Origin: Fidelibacterota bacterium
GTDB lineage: Bacteria; Fidelibacterota; UBA8477; JABMPR01
Assembly (NCBI GenBank): GCA_021736185.1
Contig: JAIPGJ010000004.1
Span: 1 to 56,985, forward strand
Reading direction: 5' to 3'
Length of the DNA: 56,985 nucleotides
Under the pieces are notes generated by a model, which saw nothing but the letters and a program-made list of their open reading frames with translations, was not told where the DNA came from and searched no databases. Positions 32,835 to 41,464 of the stretch are shown in pieces. The position numbers and the translations under genes were made by a program. Positions within the stretch are counted from its first letter, which is position 1; every line of letters starts with the position of its first letter.

Positions 32835-34652
32835 TTAAGCTGTTACCTCAGCATTGATCTTGGATCGAAACGTTTGATAAAGCTCTTCCAGACGTTGGCC
32901 CTGTTTCTCAATCGCCTCACTCAATGAGGGAAGATTTTCACCAGGGTAGGAGTGACCTTTGGCGATGGTTTTGCAATACTCAAATCCTTTGACCATGTTG
33001 TCATAGAATGCGTGAAGAGAGGGATACTCTTTGGGACTCATTGCATCATGAATAAGGGTCCGGAAATGGTCAACATAGAGCTGAATCTCCTTGGCAAACA
33101 TATGGGGCCGATCTGAGGACAGCAATTCTTTACCGCGACCATAAATCTGATCAATCATCTCTTCCAGAGAATAATTCCTATTAAACCAGGAAAGATTAGG
33201 TCCGGGACAAATTGCTTGCGGTGATCTCTCGGCAGGTGAAATTCCCAGGCTGATGAGAACCCCATTTCCCAGATGCTCACAAAGACAGGTTTTTGCCAGG
33301 ACTCTATTGATTGCCGCATCTTTTTCAATCCCAGGTGCCATCTCATTTTCAATCTGAGCCAGTTTGTGGTTCATGTATTCTGAAGAGGCCGTGCAAATTG
33401 GCAATTCCGTGAATTCTGTATTTGAGACTAGGAATCCTTTGGGACAAGGTGAGCCAGGTTTTCCTTTGCGATAGCGATCCATTGACCATTTTTCAGATCC
33501 TGAATCTTTTAAATTATTAAAAGGAACACCCAGGGGAGAAGCGCCGCTCAGATAGAGGCTGTCATCTGTAGCATTCATCAATTGCATACGTGTTACGGTA
33601 TCAATGGGCGTTGCCTCCGGAACCAGGAGAAAAGGACTGGCCCAACCCGTACGATCCATGCCAAAATCTTTTTCTAAGCGCTGTACTTCACCATGATTGC
33701 CGATGCCACCCTGTACGGTTATTTCTGGGTGGTGTTCAATATCCTCAGGATAGTCCCATCCCATTTTTTCATAGAAACGTTTGATGATGGGCTGGAATTG
33801 AGTCCCTAGCTCAGCTCGCTTATCTTTGAAGTCCTGGAGGAGAATAGGGAGTAAATGACCGGGAGAGGCAAAGGCATGACCGCCACAATTCAATCCTGAC
33901 TCAATTCTGAATTCTGAGATTTCCAGACCTTTTTTAGCCATATAACGACCTTGAATCATGGCGGATCTGAAATCACTGACTTTGAGAATAATCTTCTTTT
34001 TTATTTCACCACTCTGATCGCGATAAAAATCCTGATACTTCGTCATGTAACCATACAGGCTTTGATTGATTCCAGCCGAAAAAACCATGGCGGATTCAAG
34101 TTTACTCTTGGCGAAACCCCGGAGGGCTGCTTTAGCATCAGAAAAACCTTCACCCAGTGGGGTACCATGTTTGTCCATATCGATACGATCCACTTTGACC
34201 ATAATATTTACATCTATCCCACCTGGTCTCATCCTACGGGTTAAATCGGCTGATATCTGGTCTCGTAATTCACCTGGCTGTGTGGCCAAAAGATCTTGAT
34301 AAGTCTTCTTGAGAGTACTTGTGTCTGGCAATAACTCGAAATACCGGGTTTTCTCATTTTTCTCGAAAAAGGGAAGTGAACGCACATGTTCCATTTTCAA
34401 TTGTACGATGTCATTGACCATGTCAAGGTAGGCTGTAATGCGCTTGGCACGACCATCCTCTTCACGATGGGGAATCCGTTCATAGGGTAAATTGTATTTT
34501 CCTGTATAAAATTTTCTAAGTCGTTCCAACAGGATATCATCAATAATGGAAATCACTGAAGTGATGCCTAAATGGGCCAATCGAATAGGCGTGTCGATTG
34601 AATGACCAGTTCCCATGACGGGTATATGAAAATTATGAGTTGTATCTGTCAC
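32835..34652 (-). CDS. Conserved 605-residue protein, possibly TIM-barrel, function unknown
   Basis: Soluble, no signal peptide. The N-terminus HIPVMGTGHSIDTPIRLAHL resembles the entrance of nitronate monooxygenase/PfaD-like TIM barrels. Residues about 250-261 (ESGLNCGGHAFA) and 312-325 (TVQGGIGNHGEVQ) resemble their GGHA and GGIG flavin-phosphate loops, but overall similarity is weak. The C-terminal half adds cysteines at about 403 (SPCPKG), 420 (PICTAS), 456/458 (KTCLCEHLGNG) and 482 (AICPGPN), which could bind metal or an Fe-S cluster. I recall similar uncharacterised proteins in Bacteroidota but no function. It is monocistronic with a structured leader (34688-34738). A flavin or Fe-S oxidoreductase is conjecture. 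Confidence 0.75.
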   Translation of the reverse strand: MTDTTHNFHIPVMGTGHSIDTPIRLAHLGITSVISIIDDILLERLRKFYTGKYNLPYERIPHREEDGRAKRITAYLDMVNDIVQLKMEHVRSLPFFEKNEKTRYFELLPDTSTLKKTYQDLLATQPGELRDQISADLTRRMRPGGIDVNIMVKVDRIDMDKHGTPLGEGFSDAKAALRGFAKSKLESAMVFSAGINQSLYGYMTKYQDFYRDQSGEIKKKIILKVSDFRSAMIQGRYMAKKGLEISEFRIESGLNCGGHAFASPGHLLPILLQDFKDKRAELGTQFQPIIKRFYEKMGWDYPEDIEHHPEITVQGGIGNHGEVQRLEKDFGMDRTGWASPFLLVPEATPIDTVTRMQLMNATDDSLYLSGASPLGVPFNNLKDSGSEKWSMDRYRKGKPGSPCPKGFLVSNTEFTELPICTASSEYMNHKLAQIENEMAPGIEKDAAINRVLAKTCLCEHLGNGVLISLGISPAERSPQAICPGPNLSWFNRNYSLEEMIDQIYGRGKELLSSDRPHMFAKEIQLYVDHFRTLIHDAMSPKEYPSLHAFYDNMVKGFEYCKTIAKGHSYPGENLPSLSEAIEKQGQRLEELYQTFRSKINAEVTA

Positions 34653-34687
34653 TAAGGGACCTCACAAATAAGTTAAGCTAACTGTCT

Positions 34688-34738
34688 CAATGCCAAACCT
34701 TTAGGTGGAAAACCTTCGCAGGCATTGCTATGCGCAAT
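34688..34738 (-). promoter_or_regulatory. Leader with two mutually exclusive hairpins
   Basis: In the minus-strand leader of the 605-residue gene, ATTGC-GCATA-GCAAT (34724-34738) can form first. The longer stem CAATGCC/GGCATTG (34688-34694 with 34721-34727) reuses four of the same bases, so the two exclude each other. The loop of the long stem contains ACCTAAAGGT. This is the geometry of a regulatory switch, but no known riboswitch class was recognised. Confidence 0.4.
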
Positions 34739-34830
34739 AGTAACCACGATAATCAGGAATTCAATAAAAGAATCTGTGGTAAATGTTAACATTCTGACAA
34801 CCTAAGATTTCATTCTGAAAAGGATAAAAC

Positions 34831-34865
34831 AAAAAGGGGCCGCCCTTTTGGGACAGCCCCTTTAA
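34831..34865 (-). terminator. Terminator of the small outer-membrane-type gene
   Basis: AAAGGGGC and GCCCCTTT (34833-34840, 34856-34863) form an 8-bp stem, with an inner CCC-TTTT-GGG stem. The A-rich left flank is a T-run on the minus strand. It lies about 20 bases past the stop of the gene at 34884-35336. Confidence 0.85.
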
Positions 34866-34883
34866 AAACTAATCATTTGCAGC

Positions 34884-35336
34884 TTAGAAAAAGTACCTGA
34901 CTCCAAGATTTCCCCCGAAACCAAAACCGCCGCCCCCTGAAATTTTCAAGGTCGGTGTACTTTCAATGAAAATATCTAAATTATAGTCTGAAAGATAGTA
35001 ACCCAATCCAATGACACCACGAACACCCAGATCCAGCTCGGTAGTCTCTTCCAGATCGTCGTTTAAGCCTTTATGTGTCCCCAGTGCAATACCCCCTCCA
35101 TAATAGACAGGTGTTGTATTGTCTGTAATTTTGAGCAATTCAGGCATATCAAATAAATAGTCTGCAGACAGATTGCTTCCAAGATTCCAATTGACAGCAA
35201 CGGCGTTGGTCTCACTCATCCAATATTTTCCGCTAATACCGTCAACGGACAATCCAATTCCGATACCTGAATTTTGTCCGAAAGCACTCAGTGCAATCAT
35301 CAAAAAGGTAAACAACGAAATAAAACTTTTAAACAT
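34884..35336 (-). CDS. Small outer-membrane beta-barrel-like protein
   Basis: A 150-residue exported protein: signal peptide (SFISLFTFLMIALSAFGQ, cleaved about after GQ), then alternating glycine-rich amphipathic strands (GIGIGLSVDGISGKYWM, VYYGGGIALGTH, LGVRGVIGLGYYLS, GGFGFGGNLGVRYFF) and a C-terminal Phe, the signal for BAM-mediated insertion. The size suggests a small 6-8-strand barrel. Function unknown. It has its own terminator and lies between the 605-residue gene and the REC/PEP-synthase-like gene. Confidence 0.75.
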   Translation of the reverse strand: MFKSFISLFTFLMIALSAFGQNSGIGIGLSVDGISGKYWMSETNAVAVNWNLGSNLSADYLFDMPELLKITDNTTPVYYGGGIALGTHKGLNDDLEETTELDLGVRGVIGLGYYLSDYNLDIFIESTPTLKISGGGGFGFGGNLGVRYFF

Positions 35337-35402
35337 ATTTACTGCTCCTCTAAAATTACAGTGAATGTAAAATATTTCTATTCATGCTCAATCAAAAATA
35401 TT

Positions 35403-38378
35403 TCAGATGTCTCTTTCCAGGGCTATGCTACCAGGGCGCCAGACATGTCCTTCTCCCTTCATACCATCAACTTGAATGACAAATGGATCTTCAAAATGAA
35501 AGTGTTTGAGATATTTAGTCTGGCTTGTGGGCTTTTGGCTTTTAAACCACTCCAGATTCATGTTTTCAGTTAAAAGTCGTGGTGGAATCGTGAAATAGCT
35601 GATTCCCAGAGAAGTGATGTTCTGAAAAAAGTGACTTCCAAAGGAGGGGTCAACATATAAATTGGGTAAACCCACTTCTACAATAGATCTGGCATTGGAA
35701 ATAAAATTCCAGCTGACAGGAATCCCAAGCATGGGATCTGCTGTTCCCCAGCGTCCCGGCCCTACCAGGAGATATGATTTTTCTGGACTAAATTCTCGAT
35801 TTATCACTCGTATTTCCTGAGCAATCTGCTGGCTTTTTAAAATTTCGAAATGATCAATATCGATATACACTAAATCATGAATTTCGATATTATCACCATT
35901 CCCCAGACAGATATCACTCTTAAAGATTTCATCTGTTTTTGCTGCCTGGGTTAGGTCAACCAGGTGCGGTCGTTCAAAAGTGACCATAGGTCTGATTTGT
36001 AAAATGGATAATTCAGCAGGTTCGCCTGATTTATCTGGAAGATTTACAGCGAATTCCATTTCCACCTCACAGCCCATACCGATCTTGCCAAATCCCATCA
36101 AATCGCTAAGCATATTAGCCAGGGGGAGGGATTTCCATTTCAAAATATTCGCGAAGGTAATGATGCGGGGTCCCGCTTCGAAGAGGGAATCACGAAAGCG
36201 TCCATCTTGAAACGAATAGACACTGGCTATCTGGTCAAGGCTGCCATGCTCCTCGGCAATTTTTAAATCGAGTTGCACTAGATTGGAACTTTCACCACTT
36301 TCCAGAGGCAATTCACAGCGGGCGGTATCCAAAGCATAAAATTTATTCTGGCTATTTTTAAGAATGGAGTGTTCATCGTAGTATTGGGGGAGTACGTTGG
36401 GTCGTTTCGGACTGAATTTGAGTGCCTTTTCACCATTCACGACGGTGCGACCCAAACCAAGGGCAATAGTGGCCAAACCCTCTTCTCGCTGCATGGAACC
36501 TTGAGGATAGTAGTTGAGGGTCTGCAACACACCGGAAAAGCTGGGGTAATAATAATCACCATGATGGCGACCGCATAGGTGCTGGATAACCACAGCCATC
36601 TTTTCATCCTCAGGGCGATTCCCAGTGGATTTGAGATAAGCAACTGCTTCTCTATGAAATCCTGAGGCATACACCAGCTTGATCGCTTCCAGGAGTTGAA
36701 ATAAGCGCGTATCAAGTGCTGGAGAGCAGTTGGGGAGCATGTAGGTGCTATAAATTCCGGCAAAAGGTTGAAATAGAGAATCTTCCAGTAAACTGGATGA
36801 TCTGACAGCCAGAGGACCAGAATGGTGCCCAAGATATGAGTGAAGTTGGGCTGTAAAATTGCCGGGGAAGACAGCTTTACGAAAAAGTTCATCAATCTCT
36901 TCATTGGTCTCGGCCTCAGCTGCCTTGACATTTAATTTATTGATATCAAGAAAACTTTCATAGATATCCGTACCCACCACCGCGAACTGGGGAACCCCTA
37001 TCTGGATGCCAGGATATTTCTGAGAAAAGTCAAAACGTCGCTTATGGGCGATGAGGAAAGCTAAGCCACGTGCTTTGCCCCCTATGGATCCACCACCAAT
37101 CCGGACGGCAGTAATTGTCGGATCATAGGTATCAATATCAAAATAGCCAATATTGTCAAAATGCTGCAAGACCCGTTGACGTTCAATTGCATCCAGGAGA
37201 ATCTTGCGAAATTCTTCGGGGTCTTCAAATTCATCATAACTGATGGGTTTGAGAAAGTCTGCCAGGTCAAAGTAACCGCGGACTGCCAGCCAGTTTGAGA
37301 AATGATCCCGGCGGGAATGATATTCGATACTCTGTATGGGCACGGATTCCAGCGCGGCACTAAGGGCATTTAGGTGGCGGATTTTGGTGATGGTCTTTCC
37401 CTCTCTGGTACTGAATATCAGATCCCCGAAACCGCAATGTTTGATCACAAAACTTTGCAATCTCTTGAGCAGTTGTGGTGAATATTTCGCTATGAAATAG
37501 GCGCCCAATTCCTTGGCCATCTTTTCGTTGCTACCCTCCATGGATTGCATCAGGATGGGCATGGTGGCATTCTTTTTCAGTATAATTTTGATAAAATCAG
37601 CACCCGCCTTGGGGTCCAGTTTACCATTTCGGGGATATCTCACATCCGAAATCACCGCCAGAAGATTATTTTTATACAACTTGTAGAGTTCTGTAGCTTC
37701 CTCAAAGGTAGAGGCCAGCAGAATCTTTGGACGCGAGCGCATCCTGAACAGACGTAATTCATCGGTGTACTCGTGTTTCATCAATTTCTGAGTCGTATTG
37801 ATAATCACGCTATAAAGCATGGGTAAAAAGATGGAGTAATATTTTGGAGAGTCTTCCACCACAATAATGGCTCTGGCGCCCCCTTTGAGAATATCTCTGG
37901 GAGCATTCATGCGATCTTCAATGTACTTCACAATCGTCGTGAAAATGTTTGAGTCGCCATGCCAGATAAAGGTTTTATCAATACCTTCTATATTGTCAAC
38001 CCGCTTGACGGCCCATTGATAATCACGTCGATTTGAAGCCAGCATGATGACAGGAATCGATTCGTATTTCTTTTTTATTTTGCGTCCCAACTCAAAGGGG
38101 TCCATATCAGAGATTCTGGTCATGGTTATGACTAGATCATAATGTCGTGCTCTTAATTTTCTCAGGGCATGATCGCCAGTGGAGACCCTGCTAATTCGAG
38201 GGGCACTACTCAGGTTCATATCCTGATATTCGGTGAAAATCATTTCACCTATTCGTCCATCTTCTTCAAGTTTAAAGGCATCGTACAGACTGGAGATTAA
38301 TAGGATTTCATGAACTCGATGCTGCATCATGTCCCTAAAACCTGGTCTTTGCTTGAGTGTGAGTACTTGATTAAACAT
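35403..38378 (-). CDS. Tandem receiver domains fused to a PEP-synthase-like ATP-grasp domain
   Basis: A 991-residue cytosolic protein. Residues about 22-157 are receiver-like but lack a clear acceptor Asp (DLVITMTRISDMDPFEL). Residues about 168-310 form a second receiver with VVEDSPKY, Asp245 (VISDVRYPR), ILMQS and FIAKYS. The remainder is the nucleotide-binding half of PEP synthase/pyruvate phosphate dikinase: GGGSIGGKARGLAFL, AVRSSSLLEDSLFQPFAGIY and GFGKIGMGCEVEMEFAV. It closes with LLVGPGRWGTADPMLGIPV and DPSFGSHFFQNITSLGISYF. No swivelling phospho-His domain or PEP-binding TIM barrel follows, so classical PEP synthesis is unlikely. Similar proteins are annotated as PEP synthase in Bacteroidota; the true reaction is unknown. 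Confidence 0.83.
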   Translation of the reverse strand: MFNQVLTLKQRPGFRDMMQHRVHEILLISSLYDAFKLEEDGRIGEMIFTEYQDMNLSSAPRISRVSTGDHALRKLRARHYDLVITMTRISDMDPFELGRKIKKKYESIPVIMLASNRRDYQWAVKRVDNIEGIDKTFIWHGDSNIFTTIVKYIEDRMNAPRDILKGGARAIIVVEDSPKYYSIFLPMLYSVIINTTQKLMKHEYTDELRLFRMRSRPKILLASTFEEATELYKLYKNNLLAVISDVRYPRNGKLDPKAGADFIKIILKKNATMPILMQSMEGSNEKMAKELGAYFIAKYSPQLLKRLQSFVIKHCGFGDLIFSTREGKTITKIRHLNALSAALESVPIQSIEYHSRRDHFSNWLAVRGYFDLADFLKPISYDEFEDPEEFRKILLDAIERQRVLQHFDNIGYFDIDTYDPTITAVRIGGGSIGGKARGLAFLIAHKRRFDFSQKYPGIQIGVPQFAVVGTDIYESFLDINKLNVKAAEAETNEEIDELFRKAVFPGNFTAQLHSYLGHHSGPLAVRSSSLLEDSLFQPFAGIYSTYMLPNCSPALDTRLFQLLEAIKLVYASGFHREAVAYLKSTGNRPEDEKMAVVIQHLCGRHHGDYYYPSFSGVLQTLNYYPQGSMQREEGLATIALGLGRTVVNGEKALKFSPKRPNVLPQYYDEHSILKNSQNKFYALDTARCELPLESGESSNLVQLDLKIAEEHGSLDQIASVYSFQDGRFRDSLFEAGPRIITFANILKWKSLPLANMLSDLMGFGKIGMGCEVEMEFAVNLPDKSGEPAELSILQIRPMVTFERPHLVDLTQAAKTDEIFKSDICLGNGDNIEIHDLVYIDIDHFEILKSQQIAQEIRVINREFSPEKSYLLVGPGRWGTADPMLGIPVSWNFISNARSIVEVGLPNLYVDPSFGSHFFQNITSLGISYFTIPPRLLTENMNLEWFKSQKPTSQTKYLKHFHFEDPFVIQVDGMKGEGHVWRPGSIALERDI

Positions 38379-38434
38379 GGCTTAAAATAATTGAGATATT
38401 CTTATTAAAAATGTTCATTTCCATAATCCGGCCT

Positions 38435-38451
38435 CACAAAAACATTTTGTG
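38435..38451. promoter_or_regulatory. 7-bp inverted repeat in the divergent ald promoter region
   Basis: CACAAAA and TTTTGTG around ACA form a perfect inverted repeat in the 286-base gap between the REC/PEP-synthase-like gene and ald, a plausible operator for either. Further downstream, 38549-38572 can form a small hairpin (GCCA, ACC, TAAG, GGT, TGGC). Nothing else is evident in the gap. Confidence 0.4.
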
Positions 38452-38664
38452 GCTGAGTTTGGGAATGCAAAAACAAGGCTTCCCATAGGAATCTGCACCT
38501 AAATGTCTTATTCTAGCCGCATTATACAATCATTGTTACATGTTGGTAGCCAGGAAACCTAAGGGTAATGGCAATTTCATATTGGGGAGCTCGTGAGACT
38601 TGGCACGCTGTTTGTCTCTATTTTAATATCAATAATATCGGGGGATGAAGAGTGGGAGTTTGCA

Positions 38665-39759
38665 ATGAATTTTGGGATTTTGCATGAAAGTCGCTTGAAC
38701 GAAAAGCGAGTCTGTCTAACACCCAATGGAGCAAAATCTCTGCTTAAGAGAGGGCATACTGTCTTTCTTGAAACGGGAGCGGGTCTGGCCAGTGGATTTA
38801 ACGACCAGGATTATGTGAGCAAGGGTGCACAGATTGTTTTTAGTCAGGAAGAAATTTATGGTCGTTCTGATATATTATTGAAAATATTACCGGTCAATGA
38901 AGAGTCGCTGGGGTATATGCGCGAAAGTCAAACTGTTTTCACATTTCAGCATCTCTCTGTGAGTTCCCCGGATGTATTTAGTGGTCTTAGGGATAAAAAA
39001 ATCACACTGATAGGTATGGAAATCATGGAAGAGGCCGATGGCTCCCGACCTATTTTAAATATCATGAGTGAGCTGGCTGGTCAAATGGCACCTATTATAG
39101 CGGGTAACTATCTTGGTCGTGATCCCATGGGTCGAGGTGTGTTGTTGGGCAGTGTCCCTGGAGTAGCGCCGGCATCTGTGGTTATCATTGGTGCTGGAAC
39201 GGTGGGGACCAGTGCGGCAAAAGCCTTTATCGGGCTTGGTGCTCAAGTTCACGTTCTGGATAAAAGTATTAATCAATTGAGAAAAGTAAAAGATAAGTTA
39301 GGCGATCGTATCACGACCATTTATGCCAATCAAACAGCCATTGAGAAAACCTTAACCTTTGCTGATGTTGTGGTGACAGCCATTCTCGAAAGAGGAGCTG
39401 TGACGCCTCGAATCATTACTCGAGAGATGGTCAGAGATATGAAACATCTGGCAGTATTGATTGACTATTCAGTTGATGAGGGTGGGGCCAGTGAAACTAC
39501 CAGACCTACACTGCTCTCAGATCCTGTATATGTCGATGAAGATGTGATTCACTATTGTGTCCCCAATATTACCTCGGGAATTAGCCGAACCACCTCCATT
39601 GCACTGACGAATGTATTGTCAAAATATCTGAATCAAATTGCAGAGCTTGGATTGGCAAAGGGTTTGAAGGATTCACATGCCCTGAGCAAAGGTTTGTACA
39701 CGCTTGGGGGTCGCAATATGCAACCCGTTCTAAATCGAAGGTTCGGAATAAAAATATAA
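38665..39759 (+). CDS. ald: Alanine dehydrogenase
   Basis: NAD-dependent interconversion of L-alanine with pyruvate and ammonia. ATG at 38665 follows GGGAG by 7 bases; the frame opens 24 codons earlier with a hydrophobic but poorly supported extension. The 364 residues show the AlaDH/PNT N-terminal domain (FGILHESRLNEKRVCLTPNG, VFLETGAGLASGFNDQDYV), the Rossmann motif VVIIGAGTVGTSAAKAFIGLGAQV, and the C-terminal VPNITSGISRTTSIALTN, close to the SVPNMPGAVPRTST region of AlaDH. It heads the ald-CoA transferase-vor operon and pairs functionally with the alanine symporter at 49978. Confidence 0.88.
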   Translation: MNFGILHESRLNEKRVCLTPNGAKSLLKRGHTVFLETGAGLASGFNDQDYVSKGAQIVFSQEEIYGRSDILLKILPVNEESLGYMRESQTVFTFQHLSVSSPDVFSGLRDKKITLIGMEIMEEADGSRPILNIMSELAGQMAPIIAGNYLGRDPMGRGVLLGSVPGVAPASVVIIGAGTVGTSAAKAFIGLGAQVHVLDKSINQLRKVKDKLGDRITTIYANQTAIEKTLTFADVVVTAILERGAVTPRIITREMVRDMKHLAVLIDYSVDEGGASETTRPTLLSDPVYVDEDVIHYCVPNITSGISRTTSIALTNVLSKYLNQIAELGLAKGLKDSHALSKGLYTLGGRNMQPVLNRRFGIKI

Positions 39760-41057
39760 TGACCTGGACTGAGAAATACCGTTCACGAATAGGTTCTGCT
39801 GAGGAGGCCATGAGCCTCATCAAATCGCGGGATTCAATCTATCTGCATGCTGGGGCTGCAACCCCGCAGTTATTGGTTGATGCTTTCAGTAAACGAGCGA
39901 TGGAGCTTGAAGGACTTACCATTAGTCACATTCTCACACTGGGTGAGGCAAAATATGTCGCTCCAGAGATGGCAGGACATGTCCGTCTTAATTCCTTATT
40001 TACAGGTACCAATGTTCGAGAATCTGTGAACACAGGCAGGGCTGACTGGACGCCCATTTTTCTTTCTGAGATTCCAGGTTTATTCAAGAACGGTCATATT
40101 CCGGTTGATGTTGCCCTGATTCATATAAGCCCTCCTGATTCTCATGGTTTTTGTAGCTTTGGAGTCAGCACGGACACAACCATTGCCGCCTGTAAAGCCG
40201 CAAAAATTATTGTTGCCATGGTAAACAGGCAGATGCCCCGGGTCCATGGGGACAATTTCATACATGCTTCAAAATTGGATTTTATCGTTGAGGCAAATGA
40301 ACCCCTTTTTCAGACACCCAAGGCTGATTTGTCCGAACGTCACATGCAAATCGGAAAATATATTGCCAGTCTTATCGAAGATGGCTCAACGCTTCAAATG
40401 GGGATTGGCGCTATTCCTGATGCGACGCTGTTTTATCTCAAAGAGAAACGAAATTTAGGTATCCATACTGAGATGTTCAGTGATGGTGTCGTGGAATTAG
40501 TGGAATCAGGCGTCATTAATGGTGAAGAAAAAACGCTGCATCCCGGCAAGGTGGTTTCCAGTATTGTCATGGGCTCTCAACATGTCTACGATTTTATTGA
40601 TGAAAACCCCTTTATGGAGTTTCATCCCACAGATTATGTGAATGATCCCTATATTATTGCCCAAAACAATAAAATGGTGGCCATTAATTCATCAATAGAA
40701 ATTGATTTGACAGGACAGGTATGTTCCGACTCCATGGGAAGAAGTAATTTTTCGGGTATTGGTGGGCAGGTTGATTTTATGAGGGGCGCTTCCCGGAGCC
40801 CAGGTGGCAAGCCCATCATAGCCATGCCTTCTACTGCTAGAGATGGAACCCAATCGCGTATCGTGTTGGATTTGAAACCGGGCGCGGCTGTGACCACAAG
40901 CAGGGGAGATGTCCACTATATTGTGACTGAGTTTGGCGTTGCCCATCTCCATGGAAAGACATTAAAAGAAAGGGCCAAGGCTCTGATAGCAATTGCTCAT
41001 CCGGATTTCCGAGAGGAATTGGAACGACAATCATTTGAAAGTAAACTGTTACATTAA
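39759..41057 (+). CDS. Acetyl-CoA hydrolase/transferase family CoA-transferase
   Basis: A 432-residue CoA-transferase of the 4-hydroxybutyrate CoA-transferase/acetyl-CoA hydrolase type. Visible: ISPPDSHGFCSFGVSTDTT, LQMGIGAIPDATL, the catalytic-Glu loop GIHTEMFSDGVVEL, DLTGQVCSDSMG and the C-terminal SGIGGQVDFMRGASRSPGGK with VTEFGVAHLHGKT. It moves CoA between acyl groups, for example from branched acyl-CoA to acetate. The start overlaps the ald stop (TAATG). Position between ald and the vor genes suggests recycling of acyl-CoA made by Vor into free acids; the precise substrate is inferred. Confidence 0.87.
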   Translation: MTWTEKYRSRIGSAEEAMSLIKSRDSIYLHAGAATPQLLVDAFSKRAMELEGLTISHILTLGEAKYVAPEMAGHVRLNSLFTGTNVRESVNTGRADWTPIFLSEIPGLFKNGHIPVDVALIHISPPDSHGFCSFGVSTDTTIAACKAAKIIVAMVNRQMPRVHGDNFIHASKLDFIVEANEPLFQTPKADLSERHMQIGKYIASLIEDGSTLQMGIGAIPDATLFYLKEKRNLGIHTEMFSDGVVELVESGVINGEEKTLHPGKVVSSIVMGSQHVYDFIDENPFMEFHPTDYVNDPYIIAQNNKMVAINSSIEIDLTGQVCSDSMGRSNFSGIGGQVDFMRGASRSPGGKPIIAMPSTARDGTQSRIVLDLKPGAAVTTSRGDVHYIVTEFGVAHLHGKTLKERAKALIAIAHPDFREELERQSFESKLLH

Positions 41058-41092
41058 GATAGTGACACTATGAATCTTAGGAGGTTCTAAAT

Positions 41093-41461
41093 ATGGCTAA
41101 TGCTCGAGGACTTGTTGCAGTCAATGTCGAGGAATGCAAAGGATGCAATTTATGCATCGTAGCATGTCCTGTTGACGTTCTGCACTTAGCAGATAGTTTT
41201 AATACGCATGGTTATAGTCCAGCCGAATATGACGGGGAAGGCTGCACAGGCTGCGGGATCTGCTATTATGCATGTCCCGAACCAGGGGCCATCACTGTGT
41301 ATAAAAATTGGGCAGAAGCTCAAGAAGCTTATATATGCCAAACCAAAAAGGTCCCGAGTCGGTTGACGATTACGGATGCTGTGAAGGGCTTGGCAACATG
41401 TGAAGCTTGTGGGCAGGAAGTCATCCTTAGTAATTTTTCACATCTTAGTTTCGCGGAGTAG
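41093..41461 (+). CDS. 2-Oxoacid:ferredoxin oxidoreductase, ferredoxin (delta) subunit
   Basis: A 122-residue 2x[4Fe-4S] ferredoxin-like subunit: [16 protein letters not shown] and [20 protein letters not shown], the two typical cluster motifs. A C-terminal extension of about 40 residues contains CEACGQE, a further CxxC. ATG follows AGGAGG. It transfers electrons from the TPP centre of the following subunits to ferredoxin. Three bases separate it from the alpha subunit gene. Confidence 0.9.
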   Translation: MANARGLVAVNVEECKGCNLCIVACPVDVLHLADSFNTHGYSPAEYDGEGCTGCGICYYACPEPGAITVYKNWAEAQEAYICQTKKVPSRLTITDAVKGLATCEACGQEVILSNFSHLSFAE

Positions 41462-41464
41462 AGT

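Noticed and set aside
34688..34738. Known riboswitch class (fluoride, preQ1, THF, ZTP) for the leader
   Set aside because: Conserved core bases of these classes could not be found; only the alternative-stem geometry is retained as a finding.
36437..36931. 164-residue minus-strand frame within the REC/ATP-grasp gene
   Set aside because: Lies in another frame of a clearly real gene on the same strand, with no start signal and no motif.
35403..38378. Simple phosphoenolpyruvate synthase
   Set aside because: The phospho-His swivel and PEP/pyruvate barrel needed for that reaction are not present, so the name would mislead.
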